Assembly (NCBI RefSeq): GCF_026240015.1
Contig: NZ_JAPIUX010000009.1
Span: forward strand, 14,925 to 78,924
Direction: 5' to 3'
Length of the DNA stretch: 64,000 nt
Source: Acetobacter farinalis
GTDB taxonomy: Bacteria > Pseudomonadota > Alphaproteobacteria > Acetobacterales > Acetobacteraceae
Made by a program: the position numbers and the translations under genes. The notes under the pieces were generated by a model, which was given only the letters and a program-made list of their open reading frames with translations, was not told the DNA's origin and made no database searches. Positions 25,489 to 34,532 of this stretch are shown piece by piece (position 1 is the first letter of the stretch; every line of letters begins with the position of its first letter).

Positions 25489-27186
25489 ATGCAGGTTTCA
25501 TCGCTTGATGCAGCAGGGCAGAGTGGGGTGCAGCGTGGAGCCGCCGTGCTGCTTGAAATTCTGCGCAGTGAAGGTGTGGACTATATTTTTGGCAATCCGG
25601 GCACAACCGAACTGCCCCTGATGGATGCTCTGCTGGAAGTGCCGGATGTCGCCTACATTCTCGGCCTTCAGGAAGCCAGTGTGGTTGCCATGGCGGATGG
25701 CTACGCGCAGGCGGCCCGCAAGCCGGGTTTCCTCAACCTGCACACAGCGGGCGGACTGGGGCATGGGATGGGCAATCTGCTCAATGCCAGCGTCTCACAG
25801 ACCCCGCTGGTGGTGACCGCAGGCCAGCAGGATTCCCGCCATACCATTTCCGACCCGCTCCTGTTTGGAGATCTGGTGCAGATTGCCCGCCCTGCCGTGA
25901 AATGGGCGCAGGAAGTGGCCCATGCGGACCAGTTGCCCGTCCTGCTGCGCCGGGCGTTTCATGATTCCATGGCAGCCCCTACCGGGCCGGTGTTTCTCTC
26001 CCTCCCCATGGATGTGATGGAAGAAATGAGCGGGGTGGATATCGGCAGGCCGTCTGTCATCAATCGCGCGTCCGTTGCGGGCGGGCTGGAGGATCTGGCT
26101 AAGGCACTGGCCGCCCTTGCGCCGGGCCGCGTTGCCCTGATAGCCGGAGATGAGGTTTATGCGTCCGATGCGGCGGCGGAAGTGGCCGCAGTGGCGGAGT
26201 GCCTCGGGGCGCCGGTTTATGGCTCTTCATGGCCTTCCAGAGTGCCGTTCCCGACAGCGCACCCGCTCTGGTGTGGAAACCTGCCAACACAGGCAACCGC
26301 CATTGCAGAACGCCTGAGTGCCTATGATGCGATTTTTGCGCTGGGCGGCAAATCGCTCATCACCATTCTGTATACCGAAGGCCCGGCTCTGCCCCCCGGC
26401 TGCTCCGTGTATCAGATGACGTCAGATGTGCGTGATCTCGGGCGGACGTTCAATACGCCTCTCTCCGTGGTGGGGGATATTCGGGCCTCCCTGCAGGCCC
26501 TGCTGCCGCTCCTGCGGAATGCGGTAAGGCCGCGTCAGGCTGAGTATGCGGCGCAGGCCGAGCAGGTCGCGCAGGCACGCCGTGCCCAGCGCGCCGAAGC
26601 TGTGGCAGAAGCCATGGCCCGGCGGAATGAGGACGCCATTCCGCCGCGTGTTGCGGCATGGGAGGCTGTGCGGGCCATTGGACCGGATATAGCGATTGTG
26701 GATGAAGCAATTGCCACCTCTTCCGATGTCCGGCTGTTTCTGGAAAGTGCATGGCCTGCCCAGTATTCTTTTCTGCGGGGTGGGGCGCTGGGCTGGGGTA
26801 TGCCCGCCGCCGTAGGGGCTTCTCTGGGGCTTGGGCGAGACCGCGTGGTTTCACTGGTGGGAGATGGTGCGGCCCTGTATTCGCCACAGGCGATCTGGAC
26901 TGCGGCGCATGAGAAACTTCCTGTCACGTTCGTGGTCATGAACAATCAGGAATACAATGTTCTTAAAAATTTCATGAGACAGCAAAAGGATTATCTTTCA
27001 GCGCGTGAAGGGAAATATCCTGCAATGGATATCGTTAATCCGGTTATCGATTATCAGGCTATGGCAAAATCCATGGGTGTGCCGTCCTGCCGGGTCACAC
27101 GCGCCTCTGATATCGCTCCCGCCATTGAGGCTTCTCTGGCTTCCGATGGTCCATCCCTTGTTGAGATCATGATTACAACAGGCTGA
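25489..27186 (+). CDS. ThDP-dependent enzyme, benzoylformate decarboxylase-like
   Basis: A 565-residue three-domain ThDP enzyme resembling MdlC. The ThDP glutamate is in GNPGTTELPLMDALLE, the active-site-type histidine in FLNLHTAGG, and the ThDP-binding motif is LVGDGAALYSPQAIWTAAHE. In Pseudomonas benzoylformate decarboxylase the position after GNPG is Ser; here it is Thr. ATG 25489 has AAGGA at 25476-25480 with good spacing; ATG 25483 would be too close. It is 27 bp before lutA, so it likely acts with lactate oxidation, but its substrate is unknown. It could decarboxylate or condense a 2-oxo acid. Confidence 0.8.
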   Translation: MQVSSLDAAGQSGVQRGAAVLLEILRSEGVDYIFGNPGTTELPLMDALLEVPDVAYILGLQEASVVAMADGYAQAARKPGFLNLHTAGGLGHGMGNLLNASVSQTPLVVTAGQQDSRHTISDPLLFGDLVQIARPAVKWAQEVAHADQLPVLLRRAFHDSMAAPTGPVFLSLPMDVMEEMSGVDIGRPSVINRASVAGGLEDLAKALAALAPGRVALIAGDEVYASDAAAEVAAVAECLGAPVYGSSWPSRVPFPTAHPLWCGNLPTQATAIAERLSAYDAIFALGGKSLITILYTEGPALPPGCSVYQMTSDVRDLGRTFNTPLSVVGDIRASLQALLPLLRNAVRPRQAEYAAQAEQVAQARRAQRAEAVAEAMARRNEDAIPPRVAAWEAVRAIGPDIAIVDEAIATSSDVRLFLESAWPAQYSFLRGGALGWGMPAAVGASLGLGRDRVVSLVGDGAALYSPQAIWTAAHEKLPVTFVVMNNQEYNVLKNFMRQQKDYLSAREGKYPAMDIVNPVIDYQAMAKSMGVPSCRVTRASDIAPAIEASLASDGPSLVEIMITTG

Positions 27187-27213
27187 AAACCTGCTTTTAT
27201 ATCGGAGGTTTGC

Positions 27214-27957
27214 ATGAAAATAGGTCTTTTTATACCGTGCTATATTGATGCGTTTTATCCAAACGCAGGGATTGCCACGCTGGAACTGCTGGAAAAGCTG
27301 GGGCAGGATGTGGAATACCCGCTGGATCAAACCTGCTGTGGCCAGCCCATGGCCAATTCCGGCTGCAATTCCGATGCAGCGGCAGCCGAGGCGCTTTTTG
27401 TTCGCAACTTTGCGAAATATGATGCCATTGTCATGCCTTCCGGAAGCTGCACGCACCATGTGCGGGATAATTTTGATGCAATCCCGCAGACGCCAGAAGT
27501 CCTGCATGTTCGTAAAAACACCTTTGAACTGGTGGAATTTCTGCACGATATTCTGAAGGTTGAAGAATTCCCCTGGGCGGAGTTCCCGCACAAGGTTGGT
27601 TTGCATAACAGTTGCGGCACCCTGCGCTCGCTGCGCTCGGCCAGCATGTCGGAACTGGGGGAACCCTTCTTTTCAAAACCGATGGACCTGCTCTCCAAGG
27701 TCAAGGGTATTTCCTTCGCAACACCGCAGCGCCCTGATGAATGTTGCGGGTTTGGCGGCACGTTTTCCGTAACGGAAGAAGCTGTTTCTTCCCGCATGGG
27801 TCTGGACAAGGTGCGTGACCATCATCAGGCCGGAGCGGAATATATTGTCTCGGCTGATACGTCCTGCATGATGCATCAGCAGGGCTGTGCCGAGCGCGCA
27901 GGTGTGCCGATCCGGTTTATTCATATTGCTGAAATCCTGAATGGGGCGCAGTCATGA
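27214..27957 (+). CDS. lutA: Lactate utilization protein A (Fe-S, CCG domains)
   Basis: Subunit of the LutABC L-lactate oxidation complex. The 247-residue protein has two cysteine-rich CCG domains: the first with IPCYIDAF and LDQTCCGQPMANSGC, the second with HNSCGTLR and DECCGFGGTFSV, then SADTSCMMHQQG. These bind a non-cubane iron-sulphur centre or hetero-disulphide-type cluster in relatives. It overlaps lutB by 4 bp (ATGA), indicating translational coupling. Confidence 0.93.
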   Translation: MKIGLFIPCYIDAFYPNAGIATLELLEKLGQDVEYPLDQTCCGQPMANSGCNSDAAAAEALFVRNFAKYDAIVMPSGSCTHHVRDNFDAIPQTPEVLHVRKNTFELVEFLHDILKVEEFPWAEFPHKVGLHNSCGTLRSLRSASMSELGEPFFSKPMDLLSKVKGISFATPQRPDECCGFGGTFSVTEEAVSSRMGLDKVRDHHQAGAEYIVSADTSCMMHQQGCAERAGVPIRFIHIAEILNGAQS

Positions 27958-29363
27958 AGGTCAAACCCGTCAATCATGCCAAGGCGGCGGAAAAGTTTCT
28001 GGAAGATGCCCCGCATCTGAAGTTTCATGATGAGCGGCTGTGGGACATGCGCCAGAAGCGTGACCAGCAGATGCACCTGCTGCCCGAATGGCAGGACCTG
28101 CGCACGCGTGCTTCGGAAATCAAGGAACATACTCTGGCCAATCTGCCCGAATATCTTGAGCAGTTTGAAGCCAATGCCAAAAAGAACGGCATTCATGTTC
28201 ACTGGGCGGCAGATGCGGCGGAGCACAACCGCATCGTTAGCGAGATTCTGGAGAAACATGGCGCAAAATCCCTGATCAAAAGCAAGTCCATGGTCACGGA
28301 AGAATGCGACATGCGCGCCTATCTGGAGCCGCGCGGCGTAACCGTGACGGAAACGGACCTTGGTGAGCGGATCCAGCAGCTTGATGACCAGCTTCCCAGC
28401 CATATCGTGGTTCCGGCGGTGCATAAGCTGGTGCCGGACGTGGCACGGATTTTCGCGAAGAATTATAATACAGACCCTAATGACGACAGCCCGCAATCCC
28501 TTGCGGAAGCGCAGCGCATGGCGGCCCGTCCGGTTATTCTGACGGCTGATGCCGGCATGACCGGGGGGAACTTCCTGGTGGCGGAAACTGGCACGTTCGT
28601 GGTGTGCACCAATGAAGGGAATGCGGACCTGAGTGCTACCGTGCCCGGCCTGCATATCGCCACACTGGGCATTGAGCGTCTCGTGCCGCGCATGGCGGAT
28701 CTGGGGGTGTTTGTGCGTCTGCTCTCCCGCAGTGCGCTGGGCTCTCCCATCACACAGTACACCACGCATTTCCGTGGCCCGCAGAAGGGTGGAGAAATGC
28801 ATATCGTGCTGGTGGATAACGGGCGGTCCGCCCGCCTGGGCATGGAAGAGTTCTGGACGTCTCTCAAATGTATCCGGTGCGGGGCGTGTATGAACACATG
28901 CCCGGTTTACCGGCGGTCTGGTGGTCTGTCCTACGGGGCGGTGTATTCCGGGCCGATTGGTGCGATTATTGACCCGACCTTTAATGAGCGGAAATACAGC
29001 ACCCTGCCGTTTGCCTCCACCATGAATGGAAGCTGCACCAATGTCTGCCCGGTGAAAATCAATATTCACGAGCAGCTTTATAAATGGCGGCGGGTGCTGG
29101 CAGAGCATCACGAACTGCCGTTTGTCAAACGTGAGATCATGCATATGGCGGGCAAGCTGATGGGGCAGCCCACCCTGTATCGCACGGCCATTAATGGCAC
29201 GGAGGTCGCGCTGAGCACGCTGCCGCGCTTTATCCTGTATAACTGGCTGAACCCGTGGGGCAAGCACAGGGAACTGCCGCAGCCGGTCAAACAGACCTTT
29301 CATAGCTGGTACAAGAAAAACCGCCTGAAAGATGGCAAGGCCTCAAAAGAAGGGGAAGCATAA
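27954..29363 (+). CDS. lutB: Lactate utilization protein B (Fe-S)
   Basis: A 469-residue LutB subunit. An N-terminal LUD-type domain (about 60-300, with SKSMVTEECDMRAYLE and TGGNFLVAETGTFVVCTNEG) is followed by a ferredoxin-like region with CIRCGACMNTCPVYR and CTNVCPVKINIHEQ, together enough for two 4Fe-4S clusters. A C-terminal membrane-proximal segment (about 420-469) is basic. It shares its stop/start with lutC (stop TAA and ATG overlap by one base). Confidence 0.94.
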   Translation: MKVKPVNHAKAAEKFLEDAPHLKFHDERLWDMRQKRDQQMHLLPEWQDLRTRASEIKEHTLANLPEYLEQFEANAKKNGIHVHWAADAAEHNRIVSEILEKHGAKSLIKSKSMVTEECDMRAYLEPRGVTVTETDLGERIQQLDDQLPSHIVVPAVHKLVPDVARIFAKNYNTDPNDDSPQSLAEAQRMAARPVILTADAGMTGGNFLVAETGTFVVCTNEGNADLSATVPGLHIATLGIERLVPRMADLGVFVRLLSRSALGSPITQYTTHFRGPQKGGEMHIVLVDNGRSARLGMEEFWTSLKCIRCGACMNTCPVYRRSGGLSYGAVYSGPIGAIIDPTFNERKYSTLPFASTMNGSCTNVCPVKINIHEQLYKWRRVLAEHHELPFVKREIMHMAGKLMGQPTLYRTAINGTEVALSTLPRFILYNWLNPWGKHRELPQPVKQTFHSWYKKNRLKDGKASKEGEA

Positions 29364-29950
29364 TGGGGTCCCGCGAGACAATTCTGGCAACACTCCGGGC
29401 CAACCGCCCGGATCCTGCGGCCCATCCACTGCCCCCCGTTGCCATGCTGGGAGATATGGATGCAGGCAAGGCGCGTTTTGAAGCGGCCCTGCATCTTCTG
29501 GGCGGGCAGATTTTGCTCCCTGACGAAGAAGGCACTCTGGCGTCCGCCATTGCAAAGCGCTTTCCCGATGCGAATGTCATCTGCTCGGCAGTGCCGGATT
29601 TTGAAGGGACCATTCGTCTGGAAGATGTGGCCTCTCCCCAGCAGGCTGCCGCAACGGATGTGCTGGTTGTGCGCAGCCCGTTCGGGATTGCGGAAATGGG
29701 CTCCATTTTCCTGAGTGAGGCTCAGCTCAACAGCCTGAATTCCGCAGCCCATCTGACGCAGCATATTGTTGTGATCTTGTCCGAGCAGAATCTGACGGCC
29801 AACATGCACACTGCCTATGCCGAGCGCCCGGAGTTCCACACCGCGCATTATGGTGTGCTGATGAGCGGCCCTTCCGCGACAGCGGATATTCAGGGTGTGC
29901 TGATCCGCGGGGCGCAGGGGGTGCGGTCTCTGTCGGTCTGGTGGGAATAA
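29363..29950 (+). CDS. lutC: Lactate utilization protein C (LUD domain)
   Basis: A 195-residue LUD-domain subunit of the LutABC complex. The family block DVLVVRSPFGIAEMGSIFLS and the C-terminal ISGP-like stretch MSGPSATADIQGVLIRGAQG are visible. Last gene of the ThDP-lutABC operon and followed by a strong bidirectional terminator shared with murA. The complex converts L-lactate to pyruvate, which feeds alsS upstream. Confidence 0.93.
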   Translation: MGSRETILATLRANRPDPAAHPLPPVAMLGDMDAGKARFEAALHLLGGQILLPDEEGTLASAIAKRFPDANVICSAVPDFEGTIRLEDVASPQQAAATDVLVVRSPFGIAEMGSIFLSEAQLNSLNSAAHLTQHIVVILSEQNLTANMHTAYAERPEFHTAHYGVLMSGPSATADIQGVLIRGAQGVRSLSVWWE

Positions 29951-29980
29951 AATCCGCCTGATTCACGAGACCTGACTTAC

Positions 29981-30021
29981 AAAAAAAGCCGGATCAGGAG
30001 AAATCCCGATCCGGCTTTTTT
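29981..30021. terminator. Bidirectional terminator lutC/murA
   Basis: The stem AAAAAAGCCGGATC pairs with GATCCGGCTTTTTT around a short loop, with T-runs on both strands. It lies between convergent lutC and murA and can serve both. Confidence 0.92.
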
Positions 30022-30047
30022 ATTGTCTGCGCAAAAACGGCAGGACG

Positions 30048-31310
30048 TCAGTCCTTCACGCGTTCAATCTTGGCGCCACAGGCGGCCAGCTTGCGTTCAA
30101 CAGCCTCATACCCACGGTCAAGATGATAGACGCGGCTGAGGATGGTTTCCCCGTGCGCGGCAAGACCCGCCAGAATGAGGGAGAAAGAGGCTCGCAGGTC
30201 TGTGGCCATAACCGGTGCGCCAGACAGGCTGTGCACGCCACGGATAATGGCGGAAGAGCCATGCACGTTAATGCGCGCGCCCATGCGGTTCAGTTCGGGC
30301 ACATGCATGAAGCGGTTTTCAAAAATGGTCTCCGTGATCATGGACGCCCCTTCGGCCACGGAGAGCATGGCCATGAACTGCGCCTGCATATCGGTGGGGA
30401 AGCCGGGATAGGGTTCCGTCATGATATCAATGCCGCGCAGGGCGCCCGTGCGACGCACGCGCATGGTGTCCCCTTCCTGCGTGACTTCCACACCGCATTC
30501 TTCAAATGCACGCACCACGGCGCTCAGGTGGTCCATCTGGCCGCCAACCAGCCGCAGGTCACCCCCGGTAATGGCCGCGGCGCAGGCATAGGTGCCGCAT
30601 TCGATGCGGTCCGGCATAATGCGGTGTTCCGCCCCGTGCAGGGCTTCTACACCATCAATAATGATATGCCCGCTGCCTGCTCCGGTAATGCGTGCGCCCA
30701 TGGCGTTCAGGCAGTCTGCCAGATCCACCATTTCCGGCTCACGCGCCGCATTGACAATTTCCGTGCGGCCACGGGCAAGGGTTGCGGCCATCATCAGGTT
30801 TTCCGTAGCACCCACGGAGGCGAATGGCAGCACGATACGGTCACCCGTCAGGCCATTGGGGGCACGGGCGTTGATATAGCCGTTTTCCAGCGTGATTTTT
30901 GCACCGAGCGTTTCCAGCCCTTTCAGGTGCAGGTCCACCGGGCGGGTGCCAATGGCGCACCCGCCGGGCAGGGAAACCCGGGCTTCCCGGCAGCGGGCCA
31001 GCAGCGGGCCGAGAACCAGAATGGAGGCCCGCATTTTGGACACGATGTCATACGGGGCTTCGGTGCTGGTGATTTCACCGCCCACGGAGAGCTTGGTTTT
31101 GTCTCCCCCCACGGTTTCCACCGTAAGGCCGTGCTGGACCAGCAGGGCGCGCATGGTGCCGATATCGGCAATATGCGGCACATTGGTCAGGACCAGTCGT
31201 TCGGAGGTCAGCAGGCCCGCAACCAGCAGTTTCAGGCCCGCGTTCTTCGCGCCGCCAATGGTGATTTCGCCGTGCAGGGGGCGTCCGCCCCGGATAATGA
31301 AACGATCCAT
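30048..31310 (-). CDS. murA: UDP-GlcNAc 1-carboxyvinyltransferase
   Basis: First committed step of peptidoglycan synthesis: adds enolpyruvate to UDP-GlcNAc. The 420-residue protein shows GGAKNAGLKLL at about 19-29 (with the conserved Lys) and catalytic Cys118 in LPGGCAIGTRPVDLHL. Cys at this position is the residue attacked by fosfomycin, so the enzyme should be of the sensitive type. The start ATG 31310 (MDRFIIRGG) lies 4 bp after dcd; the frame extends to 31385 inside dcd without family similarity. Confidence 0.97.
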   Translation of the reverse strand: MDRFIIRGGRPLHGEITIGGAKNAGLKLLVAGLLTSERLVLTNVPHIADIGTMRALLVQHGLTVETVGGDKTKLSVGGEITSTEAPYDIVSKMRASILVLGPLLARCREARVSLPGGCAIGTRPVDLHLKGLETLGAKITLENGYINARAPNGLTGDRIVLPFASVGATENLMMAATLARGRTEIVNAAREPEMVDLADCLNAMGARITGAGSGHIIIDGVEALHGAEHRIMPDRIECGTYACAAAITGGDLRLVGGQMDHLSAVVRAFEECGVEVTQEGDTMRVRRTGALRGIDIMTEPYPGFPTDMQAQFMAMLSVAEGASMITETIFENRFMHVPELNRMGARINVHGSSAIIRGVHSLSGAPVMATDLRASFSLILAGLAAHGETILSRVYHLDRGYEAVERKLAACGAKIERVKD

Positions 31311-31314
31311 GGGC

Positions 31315-31869
31315 TTACATCCGGGGCGTGGCAACGCCACGCTGGCCCATATATTTACCGGCCCGGTCCGCATAGCTGGTCTCACACGGGGTTTCCCCCT
31401 TGAAGAACAGGAACTGGCAGATGCCTTCGTTCGCGTAAATCCGCGCGGGCAGCGGTGTCGTGTTGCTGATCTCGATGGTCACCTGGCCTTCCCATTCGGG
31501 TTCCAGGGGTGTCACGTTCACAATAATACCGCAGCGTGCATAGGTGGATTTGCCAAGGCAGACCACCAGAACATCCCGCGGGATGCGGAAATATTCAATG
31601 GTATGGGCCAGCACGAAGCTGTTTGGCGGAATAATGCACTCATCCGCCTTGCGGGAGACAAAGCCATCGGGGCTGAAATTCTTGGGGTCCACAATGGCGT
31701 TGTTCACGTCCGTGAAAATACGGAAGTCATCCGCCACGCGGGCGTCATAGCCATAGGAGGACAGACCGAAGGAAATCACGTTCTCACGCTTCTGGGATTC
31801 CACAAACGGTTCAATCATGCCGTGATCCTGCGCCATACGGCGGATCCATGTATCGGGCATCACTGGCAT
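31315..31869 (-). CDS. dcd: dCTP deaminase
   Basis: Deaminates dCTP to dUTP for dTTP synthesis. The 184-residue protein begins with the alphaproteobacterial form MPVMPDTWIRRMA. Family blocks LSSYGYDARV, the nucleotide-binding CLGKSTYARCGIIVNVTPLE and the C-terminal ISNTTPLPARIYANEGICQ are intact. It overlaps the preceding small ORF by 10 bp and is followed by murA after 4 bp, so the three probably form one transcript. Confidence 0.95.
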   Translation of the reverse strand: MPVMPDTWIRRMAQDHGMIEPFVESQKRENVISFGLSSYGYDARVADDFRIFTDVNNAIVDPKNFSPDGFVSRKADECIIPPNSFVLAHTIEYFRIPRDVLVVCLGKSTYARCGIIVNVTPLEPEWEGQVTIEISNTTPLPARIYANEGICQFLFFKGETPCETSYADRAGKYMGQRGVATPRM

Positions 31870-32141
31870 GGTGCTGTATCTCCATTATCCGGCTTCTGGG
31901 AAGCGGATGAGGTCTGTCGGGCCATACGTTCATCTGGCCCGGAAGGTGGGGAAGAGGCATCCGGCTGACTGATGGCGGCCTGTGCTTCCATCTCTTCCCG
32001 GCTGCGAGCCTGCTCTTTGCGCTTGCGCAGGTTGGCCCGCAGGGCGGCGGCCTGACGGGCTGCGCGCGCTGCCTGTGCTGTCTCCGCCTGAGGAGAAAGC
32101 CGGGTGCCGGACGGGGGGGAGGAAGAAGGCGTGTCAGTCAT
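31860..32141 (-). CDS. Small Ala/Arg-rich protein of unknown function
   Basis: A 93-residue ORF overlapping the start of dcd by 10 bp. It has a central charged, probably helical stretch (about 20-57: AARAARQAAALRANLRKRKE, then QARSREEMEAQ) between Ser/Pro-rich ends, no signal peptide and no membrane segment. The arrangement of a short helical basic protein translationally coupled to dcd suggests a real gene. I do not recognise a characterised family. Confidence 0.6.
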   Translation of the reverse strand: MTDTPSSSPPSGTRLSPQAETAQAARAARQAAALRANLRKRKEQARSREEMEAQAAISQPDASSPPSGPDERMARQTSSASQKPDNGDTAPCQ

Positions 32142-32242
32142 GCCAGGATCACGGAAATGAACGTTCGTCCTGCTGAGTAGCAGAGCGATGCTGCCATGCC
32201 TAGGGTCCGTGCCTGTGCATCAGCCGCTGAAGGCGGCGTTCT

Positions 32243-32277
32243 GGCCGGATGCGGGCAGGGCGCGCCCGCATCCGGCC
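32243..32277. terminator. Hairpin after the OprB porin gene
   Basis: A perfect 14-bp GC-rich stem (GGCCGGATGCGGGC and its complement) with a 7-nt loop. It is 23 bp past the porin stop. The T-rich tail is on the plus strand (TTTGGTTTTTATC) rather than the minus strand, so its efficiency for the porin transcript is uncertain. Confidence 0.6.
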
Positions 32278-32299
32278 TTTGGTTTTTATCGGAAACCGA

Positions 32300-34024
32300 T
32301 CAGAGATTGGCGATCAGCTTCAGCCCCGCCATGGTGGCATTGGGGATCCGGTGAGTCTCGCCGGGGTGGATCATGTACTGGAATTCCGGCTGGATCAGGA
32401 TTCCGGGGAACGCATCAATGGCATAATAGGCTTCAATGATGTGAGAGTTTCTCTGTACACCATGAATGCTGGGGCCAAGCGGCAGGCCTGCATCTTCCGC
32501 AAGCTGCTGGCTGAGCCGGCGTCTGTTGCTGACATGATACCAGGAATACAGCACCCCGAAGCGGTCCGTCACGCGGGTCGGGATAACCCCGACCATGGAA
32601 AAGCCGCCATAGGCCTCGTCTGAAATATTCGCGACGCGAGGCGTTGTGTGCACGTAACCCGCCATCAGATAGCCACCGGCCATCATGTTACGCCCACCCA
32701 GACGATACATCATCTGGTCGGCTTCCACCCACATCATGTCTGCCGGAGCAGAGCGCGTGCCCGGCAGGGTGTTCGCCAGTTTCTTGGGATACACGGAGCC
32801 GATTTTATCGGCATAGCGGGTTGTATCGTGCGAATAGCCGATCACGTAGTGGCCGGGCAGATGGTTGCGGGTCAGGAAGGGCTGCCACGTGAATTCAATC
32901 GGCAGGGCAAGGCCGGTGGCGTCTTCAGCGCCCCATGCCCAGCCGCTGGGGTTGTCTGTCAGTGCGCTGACAGAATAAGCCCCGACCTGCACAGCCGTAT
33001 CACGCGTCGGGCGGAAGCGGAGCCGCCCGCCCCATGTGGCTTTCGGGTACACGCTCATGGCTGCATTCTGCTTCAGGCCCACGGGGGCCGAGCAGGTGAC
33101 CATGAAGGAGCACAGCAGCGGAGAGGTGGCGAACACGTGCGTGAGGGACATACGGCCGAAGGTCAGATCCAGCCGGTTGTTCATCATTTTCTTTTCGGCA
33201 TAGAAATCGACCAGATGCGCGGCCACGTTGCCGGACAGGCTGTAGACTTCCTGCAGGGCGACGTAATATTCCCCCACACGCCCGTTCTGCAAAGCTTTCC
33301 CGGCGCGTTCCATCACCAGCGTATGCACGGACCAGCCTTTCAGGCCTGCCATTTTCTGGAGGTCGAAAATCCCCTGTAATGTCACCTCATGCACATAGCT
33401 CATGCCCTTTTTCAGGCCACCGCTGATCAGCCCCATGGCTTCCCCTTTATAGGAAAGGGAGAAAACGAAGCCACGCTGGCGCAACCACTCCCGCATGGGG
33501 GTGATTGCCTGAACCAGATGCCCGGACCCAGCAGTGGGGACGTAGTACGGGTCATTCAGATCAGAGTCACGCAGGGCATCCAGCCCGGGGGGCAGCAGGG
33601 CGGAGGGGCCTTCCGTGGGGAGCAGGGCGTCCAACTCAACCTGATGCGCGGATTTCTTGGTTTCCGAGGGCGTCATCGGGCTGAAGTCCATGGTCGCGAA
33701 GCCGGCTGACGGCAGTCTCGGCACACCGCTGGCAGGAATCGGCGTGTTGGAAGGGCGTTTGATGGCAGTCGGGTCAGGCCCGATCGCTTCTGCATCCATC
33801 GGCTTTGCCGCTGTGGCCGGTTTGGCCCGTGCTGTGCTGGCCGGACTGACGGTGGCGCCTGAGACCGATGCAGCAGGCGTTTGTGCCGAAAGCGGGGCGG
33901 CAAAGGCCGTATGCGCGGTGCCAGCCTGCACGGCCAGAACGCCAAGCAGGGTTGACGTAAAGCAAAGCCGGGTGCGCAGAGAGGCACAATGCGGCAGGGA
34001 ACGGCGTGGTTTTGTGAAGGTCAT
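32300..34024 (-). CDS. Carbohydrate-selective porin, OprB family
   Basis: A 574-residue outer-membrane porin. After a signal peptide (about 1-46, ending AHTAFAAP) comes a Pro/Ala/Thr/Ser-rich, low-complexity stretch of about 100 residues, longer than in Pseudomonas OprB. The barrel begins near VQAITPMREWLRQRGF and contains GYSHDTTRYAD and YAIDAFPGILIQPEFQYMIH, the latter a standard OprB C-terminal block. ATG 34024 is preferred; a TTG at 34036 is in frame. It probably lets glucose and other sugars through, feeding the periplasmic oxidation typical of these bacteria (inference). Confidence 0.87.
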   Translation of the reverse strand: MTFTKPRRSLPHCASLRTRLCFTSTLLGVLAVQAGTAHTAFAAPLSAQTPAASVSGATVSPASTARAKPATAAKPMDAEAIGPDPTAIKRPSNTPIPASGVPRLPSAGFATMDFSPMTPSETKKSAHQVELDALLPTEGPSALLPPGLDALRDSDLNDPYYVPTAGSGHLVQAITPMREWLRQRGFVFSLSYKGEAMGLISGGLKKGMSYVHEVTLQGIFDLQKMAGLKGWSVHTLVMERAGKALQNGRVGEYYVALQEVYSLSGNVAAHLVDFYAEKKMMNNRLDLTFGRMSLTHVFATSPLLCSFMVTCSAPVGLKQNAAMSVYPKATWGGRLRFRPTRDTAVQVGAYSVSALTDNPSGWAWGAEDATGLALPIEFTWQPFLTRNHLPGHYVIGYSHDTTRYADKIGSVYPKKLANTLPGTRSAPADMMWVEADQMMYRLGGRNMMAGGYLMAGYVHTTPRVANISDEAYGGFSMVGVIPTRVTDRFGVLYSWYHVSNRRRLSQQLAEDAGLPLGPSIHGVQRNSHIIEAYYAIDAFPGILIQPEFQYMIHPGETHRIPNATMAGLKLIANL

Positions 34025-34532
34025 ATCCGCGTTCAATCTTTATTATTTTTATGAGGGATATGGGCTGGTCAGTGCTGGCTGGAAAACCGGCATGGCCCAG
34101 CTTTTCGGGGGCGCCTGCCGCCAGACGGAGGTCTGTCTGGCTTCAGAAACTGGCCGTGACTACACGCCCGACGAGTGTCCGTACAAAGGCGGGATAGCCT
34201 TGCCGGAGGGGGCGGTATTCAGGAAACCTGCAAAACCCGGCTGATACGCTTGGAAGCAAGCGAAGGAGCCGCTTAATCCGTTCTTCCCGAGAGGCAGCCT
34301 GAGAAGCTGTCTGGCAAAACGAATGCGGGAAGAGGCATTCTGACATGATGAGGAGACCGTTTCTTGATTGTTATTTAAGTGGTCAGTCAAGATTACAATC
34401 AGAAAGCCGGGGGGCGGTCAACGCGATCTGCGGGTGATGACAGGCTCGTGAGCACCCCTGAAATACAAATTACGGAACATGTGGTAAAAATATCATATTA
34501 TAACAAGAGTTAGTTATAACAAGACCGCTCTT
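34025..34532. other. Long non-coding spacer before the porin gene
   Basis: About 500 bp between hpnK (stop at 34533) and the porin start, both minus strand. It is visibly more AT-rich towards hpnK. An 11-bp direct repeat TTATAACAAGA occurs at 34498-34508 and 34514-34524, 16 bp apart. Short open frames (34143-34346, 34160-34390) have no codon or family support. It presumably holds the porin promoter; no clear -35/-10 pair was found. Confidence 0.5.

Noticed and set aside
34143..34390. Two short minus-strand frames in the spacer before the porin
   Set aside because: Overlapping frames without ribosome-binding sites or recognisable families.
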